Below are positions 7,687 to 12,520 of a stretch of DNA of 12,520 nucleotides, piece by piece. Positions within the stretch are counted from its first letter, which is position 1; every line of letters starts with the position of its first letter. Made by a program: the position numbers and the translations under genes. The notes below the pieces were generated by a model. The model did no database searches and was not told the DNA's origin. It saw only the letters and a list, made by a program, of their open reading frames with translations. Where the stretch lies: the NCBI GenBank assembly GCA_900546005.1, contig URBJ01000065.1:1-12520 (forward strand). Direction: 5' to 3'. Source of the stretch: an uncultured Alistipes sp. Lineage in GTDB: Bacteria > Bacteroidota > Bacteroidia > Bacteroidales > Rikenellaceae.

Positions 7687-8092
7687 TGTTTTGTCGGGAA
7701 ATCTCGATCTCAATGGGTGAATCGACCGAACGGATCTTCAGATCGCTTATTTGAGATGAAATGATGTTTTGTAACGAGAAGGGAGAGATGTCGTAGAGTC
7801 CGGCCTTGGTTGCGGAGGGTATGACCGCAACGTTATCCGAAGAGATGATGACGCCGTTTTTTCGGGGAGCGATCTTGTGGAGCAGGATTTGGTATCCGAC
7901 GCCTTCGACATTGCACCGTACCGAGAAGAGCGTACTGTCGATACGCACGGGGATGTTGATGTCGGTGGAGTAGGTGTAGCTCAATTTGGTGACGTACCAG
8001 AGAATGAGCGACAAAGCCAATAGCATAAAGAACACCGGATTGCTCAACCGGCGGATCGTCACTTTCAGATATAAAGTGAATTTACGACGCAT
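7679..8092 (-). CDS. Short YbbR-like membrane-anchored protein
   Basis: The 137-residue product has a basic N-terminus (MRRKFTLYLK), one membrane helix at about 18-36 (NPVFFMLLALSLILWYV), and an exported beta-rich domain resembling one YbbR repeat, with the family-like run TYSTDINIPVRID after the helix. YbbR/CdaR proteins are membrane-anchored and in Firmicutes regulate a diadenylate cyclase; their role in Bacteroidota is not settled. Relatives in this phylum that I know of are usually over 300 residues with several repeats, so this one is short. The frame shows no sign of damage: it ends in TAA and overlaps coaE by 8 bases. It is the first gene of the five-gene minus-strand operon. Assignment rests on the helix, the repeat-like sequence and the coaE context. 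Confidence 0.65.
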   Translation of the reverse strand: MRRKFTLYLKVTIRRLSNPVFFMLLALSLILWYVTKLSYTYSTDINIPVRIDSTLFSVRCNVEGVGYQILLHKIAPRKNGVIISSDNVAVIPSATKAGLYDISPFSLQNIISSQISDLKIRSVDSPIEIEISRQNND

Positions 8093-8112
8093 TTTCGTTG
8101 TGGTTCTATCTG

Positions 8113-8120
8113 CAAAGTAA
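8113..8120 (-). promoter_or_regulatory. Possible -7 element for the ybbR-coaE-folP-lolD operon
   Basis: On the minus strand this reads TTACTTTG, one mismatch from TAnnTTTG, 20 bases before the ybbR-like ATG. No -33 TTTG is seen at the right distance. It is proposed because the operon needs a promoter in the 86 bases between its first gene and the terminator of the upstream ompH-like gene. Confidence 0.25.
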
Positions 8121-8178
8121 AGGAAAAAAAAGGAGAATTAAAAATACTCGGCCGACAGAGTTGCGCCCTGATGCGGGT

Positions 8179-8217
8179 AAAAAGAAAACTCCGGAACCCG
8201 TATGTTCCGGAGTTTTC
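8179..8217 (-). terminator. Intrinsic terminator after the ompH-like gene
   Basis: A perfect 14-bp stem (8184-8197 paired with 8204-8217, core ACTCCGGAAC) has a 6-base loop (8198-8203). On the minus strand it is followed by a T-run over 8183-8179. It lies 29 bases past the stop of the ompH-like gene and insulates that gene from the ybbR-coaE operon downstream on the same strand. Confidence 0.85.
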
Positions 8218-8246
8218 AAGTGTGAAGTTTAGATTCAGTTTTTTAT

Positions 8247-8882
8247 CTATTTCTTTTCTTCGGCTTTGTCGGAATCGGCTGTAGCTTTTTCGGGAACATA
8301 CTCTTTGTTCAGTCCTTCCAAAACAATGTTCGTGATATCCAATTCGGGATCGGCGTTCAAGATCGGGCCTCCGGCTGACGTGCTCAAAATAACTTTGAAA
8401 CGATACCCTTCATTGAATTTTTTGAGATATTCCGTGATGTTGTAGTGAATCTTGTTCAGCATCACCTGTTCCTCTTCAGCCAGTTCGCTCATCACTTTAT
8501 CGCGGTGGGAGAGAAAATCCTGCTGTTTCTTTTCGAGGTTTTCCTGCATCGTGGCAGCCTCAGAACGAGTTACAAGCCCTTTGTCGATTTTGTTCTGAAA
8601 ATCCTGTACGTCGTTCTGCAAGCTACGTCCTTTGGAATTCAGCTCATCATCGGCTTTTTTTGCTTTGGATTCGTATTCGGCCTGAAGATCTTTGTAAAAG
8701 TTATATTTGCTGACCAATGTGTCGATGTTGACGTAGGCAATCATCCCTTCGGAGATGGTGGTAGAGCTGGTCGTCGTCGAATCGGATGGAGTAGCTGCTT
8801 CATTTCCGGAAGCATTTTTGTTTTGGTTACAGCCGGTAGTCATGACAACGACGGCCAACAGGGGAAATAAAACTTTTTTCAT
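8247..8882 (-). CDS. OmpH/Skp-family periplasmic chaperone-like lipoprotein
   Basis: The 211-residue product resembles OmpH/Skp proteins, which hold unfolded outer-membrane proteins in the periplasm. After a signal sequence (MKKVLFPLLAVVVMTTGC) and a Ser/Thr-rich linker (about 19-45) comes the family opening IAYVNIDTLVSKYNFYKDL (48-66). A long charged, coiled-coil-like helical region (about 62-150) follows, then a short beta part (RFKVILSTSAGGPILNADPELDITN) and a Lys/Glu/Asp-rich tail. C18 is a likely lipidation site; the MTTG before it is not a perfect lipobox. The start is the ATG at 8882 because it begins the signal peptide; the open frame extends to 8990, and an in-frame ATG at 8918 is a possible longer start. 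It is a single-gene unit with its own terminator. E. coli Skp is not lipidated, so membrane anchoring is a difference. Confidence 0.82.
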   Translation of the reverse strand: MKKVLFPLLAVVVMTTGCNQNKNASGNEAATPSDSTTTSSTTISEGMIAYVNIDTLVSKYNFYKDLQAEYESKAKKADDELNSKGRSLQNDVQDFQNKIDKGLVTRSEAATMQENLEKKQQDFLSHRDKVMSELAEEEQVMLNKIHYNITEYLKKFNEGYRFKVILSTSAGGPILNADPELDITNIVLEGLNKEYVPEKATADSDKAEEKK

Positions 8883-8965
8883 GTGAGTTAACCTAAAAGT
8901 ATTTTTAATGTTTTTCATTGGAATTTCCGGTCCGACAGCAAAGGCTTTTCCGACCAATTGTTGTG

Positions 8966-8973
8966 CAAATATA
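8966..8973 (-). promoter_or_regulatory. Possible -7 element for the ompH-like gene
   Basis: On the minus strand this reads TATATTTG, an exact TAnnTTTG, 83 bases before the ATG at 8882. No clear -33 TTTG is found 18-20 bp upstream. If used, it makes the far upstream ATG at 8990 impossible as a start. Confidence 0.35.
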
Positions 8974-8995
8974 TTAATATTTCTTTTCATTTGCC

Positions 8996-9003
8996 TATTT
9001 TTG
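8996..9003 (+). promoter_or_regulatory. Possible -7 element for ruvA
   Basis: TATTTTTG is an exact TAnnTTTG, 25 bases before the ruvA ATG, a common distance in this phylum. A matching -33 element is not evident. It lies 22 bases from the oppositely directed motif of the ompH-like gene, so the 146-base gap serves as a divergent promoter region. Confidence 0.4.
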
Positions 9004-9028
9004 TATTAAAATCAAACAGCGATATTTT

Positions 9029-9619
9029 ATGTATGAATATATAACGGGACGCGTCGAGTCGTTGACACCGGCATCAGCTGTCGTTGAGGCGGGTGGAGTG
9101 GGGTACTTTCTGAATATTTCGATTCAGACCTTTTCCCGGATCGGATCCCAGACGGAGGTGAAACTCTATACGCATTTTGTCGTTCGGGAGGATGCCCAGA
9201 TACTGTACGGATTTTATGATCGGGCGGAACGCGATATATTCCGGCTGCTGATCGGCGTGTCCGGAGTCGGGGGAAATACGGCCCGGATGATTCTGTCATC
9301 CTTCACGTCGGAGGAGGTGTGCCGGGTGGTGTCGACCGGACAGGCCGAACTGTTGAAGACTGTAAAGGGGCTCGGGTTGAAGACCGCACAGAAGATTATC
9401 GTCGAACTGCGGGACAAGATCGGGGGTGTGGCTTCCGATGCGGTGGCGTCGGCATGGCGGAACGATGCGGCTGACGAGACCTTTGCCGAGGCAGTGTCGG
9501 CTCTGACGATGTTGGGGTTTGCCCGACAGGCCGCCGAGAAGGTATTGCGTGGAATTTGCAAGGAGTCTCCGGGTGTATCGGTGGAGGAGTTGGTGCGGAT
9601 TGCCTTGAAACGACTGTAA
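9029..9619 (+). CDS. ruvA: Holliday junction branch migration protein RuvA
   Basis: RuvA binds four-way DNA junctions and loads the RuvB motor during recombination and repair. The 196-residue protein has the usual three parts. An N-terminal OB-fold (about 1-65) opens with MYEYITGRV and contains GGVGYFLNIS. A central domain holds two helix-hairpin-helix motifs, LIGVSGVGGNTA (74-85) and VKGLGLKTAQKIIVELRDKI (112-131). The C-terminal helical domain (about 149-196, FAEAVSALTMLGF) is the part that contacts RuvB. Length is normal. The ATG at 9029 gives the standard family N-terminus; no Shine-Dalgarno sequence is seen. No ruvB or ruvC is adjacent, which is not unusual in Bacteroidota. It is divergent from the ompH-like gene. 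Confidence 0.95.
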   Translation: MYEYITGRVESLTPASAVVEAGGVGYFLNISIQTFSRIGSQTEVKLYTHFVVREDAQILYGFYDRAERDIFRLLIGVSGVGGNTARMILSSFTSEEVCRVVSTGQAELLKTVKGLGLKTAQKIIVELRDKIGGVASDAVASAWRNDAADETFAEAVSALTMLGFARQAAEKVLRGICKESPGVSVEELVRIALKRL

Positions 9620-9683
9620 ATTAGGGGATGTTACAAAACGGTTATTTTTTCATCGCCGGACGTGGAATATAGCTGAATTCTTC

Positions 9684-9691
9684 TATTTTTG
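9684..9691 (+). promoter_or_regulatory. Possible -7 element for the phosphate transporter
   Basis: TATTTTTG is an exact TAnnTTTG, 107 bases before the transporter ATG, in the 179-base gap after ruvA. No good -33 partner is present. A weak hairpin with 5-bp arms (9709-9713 with 9721-9725) lies in the would-be leader and has no T-run, so it is not a terminator. Confidence 0.3.
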
Positions 9692-9798
9692 TAGCCGAAA
9701 CCGTCTGCCCTCACTTTGTTTGAGGATATGTGGACCGAAATAGTTCTTGACAAAAGGTTGTTTTAAAAAGTGATTTAGAAACCAAATAACAATCGATT

Positions 9799-12033
9799 AT
9801 GGATTTGTACCTTATTATCGTGATCATTATGTTGGCGCTGGCTGTTCTTAGCCTGATTGTCGGTGTCGCGAACGATGCGGTGAACTTTTTAAACTCGGCG
9901 TTGGGCTCGAAGGTAGCCCCCCGTTATGTTATCATGACGGTGGCGTCCGTCGGAATTATTATCGGAGCACTGACCTCCAGCGGAATGATGGAGGTCGCAC
10001 GTAGCGGGGTGTTCCATCCCGAAATGTTTACATCCTCCGAAATCATGCTGCTGTTTCTGGCCGTGATGTTCACGAATGTGATTCTGCTCGATATCTTCAA
10101 TACCCTCGGAATGCCAACCTCCACAACCGTTTCGCTTGTCTTCGGATTGTTGGGTGCAGCGGTCGGAATCTGCGTATTCAAAATCTCGAGTGGCTCGTTG
10201 GCGACGCTGTCCGATGGTTCTCAAGCGACGATGAGCGATATGATCAACACGGGCAATGCGATGGTGATTATCGGTGGTATTCTGCTTTCGGTGGTGATTG
10301 CCTTTGTCTGCGGTACGGTTGTCATGTATATTACGCGGTTGATCTTCTCGTTCCGCTATAAGAAGAAGTTGAAGACCTTTGGTTCGGTTTGGTGCGGAAT
10401 TGCCCTGACGGCGATCTCCTATTTTGCCGTATTCAAAGGCTTGAAAAGCGCCAATGTTATTCCGGCCGAGTGGATGGCTTGGATGGAGACCCATATCTTG
10501 CTCCTGTTGATCTTCCTGTTCGTGGGTTGGAGCCTGATCATGTTTATCCTCTATCTGCTGAAGGTCAATATATTGAAAATTACCGTTCTTGCAGGCACAT
10601 TCTCCCTCGCGCTGGCCTTTGCAGGGAACGACTTGGTGAACTTTATCGGGGTGTTTGTCGCTGGTTTCGATGCCTATAAGATTGTTCACGTTTCGGGAGA
10701 TCCCAATATGTTGATGGGCGAACTGAATCATCCGGTCGTAGCCAATCTTCCGGTGTTGTTCGTCTCGGGTGCCATCATGGTAATCACCCTTTGGTTCTCG
10801 AAAAAGGCCCAGACGGTTTCCGATACCGAGATCAATCTGGCCCGTCAGGATGCCGGTATCGAGCGTTTCGGATCGACCTCCGTTTCGCGAGCTATTGTAC
10901 GGACCGCCGTCAACTGCAACAAAAACTATGAGAAATATATGCCGGAGCGTATTCAGCGTTTCATCGCCAGCCGTTTCGTTCCGGCACGCAATAGCAGCAA
11001 AGACAAGGCGTCTTTCGACCTGATCCGGGCAACGGTCAATTTGACGGTGGCATCGTTGCTGATCTCGGCTGCAACATCGCTGCAGCTTCCCTTGTCGACG
11101 ACCTACGTAACGTTCATGGTGGCCATGGGTAGTTCTCTGTCCGACCGGGCTTGGGGGCGCGAAAGCGCCGTGTACCGTATAACCGGTGTGCTGACCGTAA
11201 TTGCAGGGTGGTTCTTTACAGCGTTGATCGCCTTCACGATCGCCTTTATCGTAGCTGCGATATTGGATTGGGGGCAGGCGATTGCCGTAGCAGCGTTGAC
11301 ACTGCTTTGCGGTTACCTGATGATACAGAGTACGGTGGTTCACAATCGTAAGCTGAAAAAAGAGGCAGAGAAACAGGCCGAGCAGGAAGCTACCGACGAG
11401 AAATCGATCATCGGCAGAAGTGTCAGGGAGGTGACTGAGACGATGAGCAAAGTGACGACGATCTATAACCAGACGTTGCTCGGATTGTTCAACGAGGATC
11501 GCAAGTTGCTGAAGAAGATGGTCCGTGAGTCGGAAGAGCTCTATCAATTGGCTCACGAGCGCAAGCATGAGGTCTTGCCGACCCTGATCGAGCTGCAAGA
11601 GAACTATGTCGAGACGGGACATTACTATGTCCAGATCGTGGATTATCTCGATGAGGTAGCCAAAGCGCTGGTTCATATTACACGTCCGAGTTTCGACCAC
11701 ATCAACAATAATCACGAAGGGTTCCGGGTCGATCAGTTGGAGGATCTCAAGCGGGTTAACGATCAGGTGAGTGCCATTTACGCGCGGATCAACAAGATGT
11801 TGAGTTCGAATAATTTTTCCGATCTGGATGAGATTCTGCGCATGCGGGACGAGCTGTTCGATACGTTGGCGGCAGCGATCAAGAGTCAGATCAAACGGGT
11901 GAAGGCCAAAGCCTCGACTACGCGCAGCAGTATCCTCTATCTGACGATTATCAATGAAACCAAAACGATGGTGCTTCAGAGCCGAAATCTGTTGAAGGCG
12001 CAAAAGTATTTCTTGGCTGCCGAAAACAAATAG
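9799..12033 (+). CDS. PiT-family inorganic phosphate transporter with PhoU-like C-terminal domain
   Basis: The 744-residue protein carries phosphate into the cell by the PiT (PF01384) mechanism. The two inverted halves are marked by GVANDAVNFLNSALGSK (22-38) and FAGNDLVNFIGV (274-285), each with the ND pair typical of the family, and by the helices MPTSTTVSLVFG (105-116) and LPLSTTYVTFMVAMGSS (430-446). About ten to twelve hydrophobic segments lie between residues 3 and 515. After a charged linker (KKEAEKQAEQEATDEK) a hydrophilic helical region of about 200 residues (540-740) resembles PhoU, the regulator of phosphate uptake in Pst systems. Such fusions are common in Bacteroidota. Start: the ATG immediately before the first membrane helix. 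It is probably its own transcription unit. Whether the co-substrate is Na+ or H+ cannot be told. Confidence 0.9.
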   Translation: MDLYLIIVIIMLALAVLSLIVGVANDAVNFLNSALGSKVAPRYVIMTVASVGIIIGALTSSGMMEVARSGVFHPEMFTSSEIMLLFLAVMFTNVILLDIFNTLGMPTSTTVSLVFGLLGAAVGICVFKISSGSLATLSDGSQATMSDMINTGNAMVIIGGILLSVVIAFVCGTVVMYITRLIFSFRYKKKLKTFGSVWCGIALTAISYFAVFKGLKSANVIPAEWMAWMETHILLLLIFLFVGWSLIMFILYLLKVNILKITVLAGTFSLALAFAGNDLVNFIGVFVAGFDAYKIVHVSGDPNMLMGELNHPVVANLPVLFVSGAIMVITLWFSKKAQTVSDTEINLARQDAGIERFGSTSVSRAIVRTAVNCNKNYEKYMPERIQRFIASRFVPARNSSKDKASFDLIRATVNLTVASLLISAATSLQLPLSTTYVTFMVAMGSSLSDRAWGRESAVYRITGVLTVIAGWFFTALIAFTIAFIVAAILDWGQAIAVAALTLLCGYLMIQSTVVHNRKLKKEAEKQAEQEATDEKSIIGRSVREVTETMSKVTTIYNQTLLGLFNEDRKLLKKMVRESEELYQLAHERKHEVLPTLIELQENYVETGHYYVQIVDYLDEVAKALVHITRPSFDHINNNHEGFRVDQLEDLKRVNDQVSAIYARINKMLSSNNFSDLDEILRMRDELFDTLAAAIKSQIKRVKAKASTTRSSILYLTIINETKTMVLQSRNLLKAQKYFLAAENK

Positions 12034-12051
12034 AAAGGAAATTCCGGAAAT

Positions 12052-12088
12052 CATGCGGAAGAGAACGAAAAAAGGTCTGCATGCGGAA
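12052..12088 (+). repeat. Short direct repeat CATGCGGAA
   Basis: The 9-base unit occurs at 12052-12060 and 12080-12088, 28 bases apart, just after the transporter stop. It could be a pair of regulator sites, but two copies of a 9-mer are weak evidence and chance is possible. Confidence 0.3.
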
Positions 12089-12118
12089 TGTGTGAAAATA
12101 ATCGGTTCGAACATACAA

Positions 12119-12170
12119 TATTTTTGCCGTACGTAAGTTCTAATAGTGAGGGGAAGGGAGAGTACTTTTG
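12119..12170 (+). promoter_or_regulatory. Two further -7-like motifs upstream of the last gene
   Basis: TATTTTTG (12119-12126) and TACTTTTG (12163-12170) each match TAnnTTTG exactly. Neither has a good TTTG 18-20 bp upstream. The TTTG of the second may instead serve as the -33 element of the promoter just downstream. Confidence 0.3.
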
Positions 12171-12196
12171 TTTTTATTAAAATAGTTGTAAATTTG
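12167..12196 (+). promoter_or_regulatory. Bacteroides-type promoter for the surface lipoprotein gene
   Basis: A -33 element TTTG (12167-12170) and an exact -7 element TAAATTTG (12189-12196) are 18 bp apart. The GTG start at 12220 follows 23 bases after the -7 element, leaving a leader of roughly 15-20 bases. Confidence 0.55.
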
Positions 12197-12219
12197 TTCC
12201 CTATTTCGGCTTTTCGTAC

Positions 12220-12520
12220 GTGAATCGTTTACTGAAGATAATCATAGGAGTTTGGGTCTTCGTCCTTGCTGGTTGCAGCAAGGAGGAAGACTTTCTTATT
12301 GATCAACGTGAATCGTTCGAGAGTTACCTCTCCCGACAAGAGGGTGGATATACGGTCGAAGGTGGGGTATATCGTTATGTCGTCAATGCCGATCGCGAAG
12401 GGTATGCAAATGACCCGGTCATCGAGTATGGCGATTCGGTGACGTTCAATTTTGCTGCCTACACGTTCGGATCTCCGTTGGGAACACTGTATTATACCAA
12501 TGTCCAAGAGTGGTTGTCTG
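12220..12520 (+). CDS. Predicted surface lipoprotein, 5' part (possibly FKBP-like)
   Basis: The gene starts at GTG 12220 and is open to the window edge (100 codons), so its end is missing. The product begins with a lipoprotein signal (MNRLLKIIIGVWVFVLAGC) with a canonical lipobox LAGC at residues 16-19. The residues after the Cys, SKEED, fit the X-K-(D/E)2-X surface-export signal described for Bacteroidota lipoproteins, so the protein is probably exposed on the outer face of the outer membrane. The mature part is polar; YGDSVTFNFAAYTFG resembles the first strands of FKBP-type peptidyl-prolyl isomerases found as lipoproteins in this phylum, but this is a weak resemblance. No ATG lies in frame nearby upstream, and the promoter at 12167-12196 supports GTG 12220. 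The function is unknown. Confidence 0.7.
   Translation, partial: MNRLLKIIIGVWVFVLAGCSKEEDFLIDQRESFESYLSRQEGGYTVEGGVYRYVVNADREGYANDPVIEYGDSVTFNFAAYTFGSPLGTLYYTNVQEWLS

Noticed and set aside
8894..8901. TACTTTTA on the minus strand, close to the ompH-like start
   Set aside because: It lacks the final G of TAnnTTTG, has no -33 partner, and sits only 11 bases from the ATG; the exact motif at 8966-8973 is better.
9747..9752. A perfect TTGACA, like an E. coli -35 box, before the phosphate transporter
   Set aside because: No TATAAT-like box lies 16-18 bp downstream, and the main Bacteroidota sigma factor uses TTTG and TAnnTTTG instead.
9889..12114. A 741-codon open frame antisense to the phosphate transporter
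   Set aside because: Its codons share boundaries with the sense gene, so it stays open simply because the sense codons TTA, CTA and TCA are rare. The product is rich in His, Arg and Gln with no recognisable domain, while the sense protein is a clear PiT transporter.
12053..12136. A 27-codon ATG frame between the transporter and the last lipoprotein
   Set aside because: It is too short to judge, has no ribosome-binding or promoter signal placed for it, and its composition looks non-coding.

Overview
The window looks like chromosomal DNA of a Bacteroidota member, and an Alistipes or other Rikenellaceae species fits best. This is an inference from several signs: a GC content that looks slightly above one half, promoters of the Bacteroides form (TTTG, about 19 bp, TAnnTTTG), starts without a clear Shine-Dalgarno sequence, an OmpH/Skp-like lipoprotein, a PiT transporter with a PhoU-like tail, and a lipoprotein carrying the Bacteroidota surface-export signal. 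No mobile element, CRISPR array, tRNA, rRNA or defence system was seen. The content is mostly core housekeeping.

Layout. (1) Positions 1-1085, plus strand: the 3' end of exbD, then a tonB-type energy transducer, closed by a strong intrinsic terminator; together they are the end of a proton-motive-force coupling operon for outer-membrane transport. (2) Positions 1274-4722, plus strand: a well-formed promoter, an amidohydrolase of the methylthioadenosine/S-adenosylhomocysteine deaminase type, then a 661-residue exported protein of unknown function with features of a helical-barrel carbohydrate-active enzyme. (3) Positions 4831-8092, minus strand: a tightly packed five-gene run in the order ybbR-like, coaE, folP, lolD, DUF2400 (TIGR02757). 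Neighbouring genes overlap by 8, 4 and 4 bases, and the last pair is 2 bases apart, so they are almost surely cotranscribed; they mix coenzyme A synthesis, folate synthesis and lipoprotein sorting. (4) Positions 8179-8882, minus strand: an OmpH/Skp-like lipoprotein with its own terminator. (5) Positions 9029-12033, plus strand: ruvA, divergent from the ompH-like gene, and a PiT phosphate transporter fused to a PhoU-like cytoplasmic domain. (6) Positions 12119-12520, plus strand: a cluster of promoter -7 motifs and the first 100 codons of a lipoprotein predicted to reach the cell surface; the gene runs off the window.

Long open frames lie antisense to most genes here. They share codon boundaries with the real genes and arise because the sense codons TTA, CTA and TCA are rare; they are not annotated. 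No clearly new system was found. The items most worth a second look are the unknown exported protein at 2737-4722, the surface lipoprotein with its promoter cluster at the right edge, and the short single-domain YbbR-like protein heading the coaE-folP-lolD operon.
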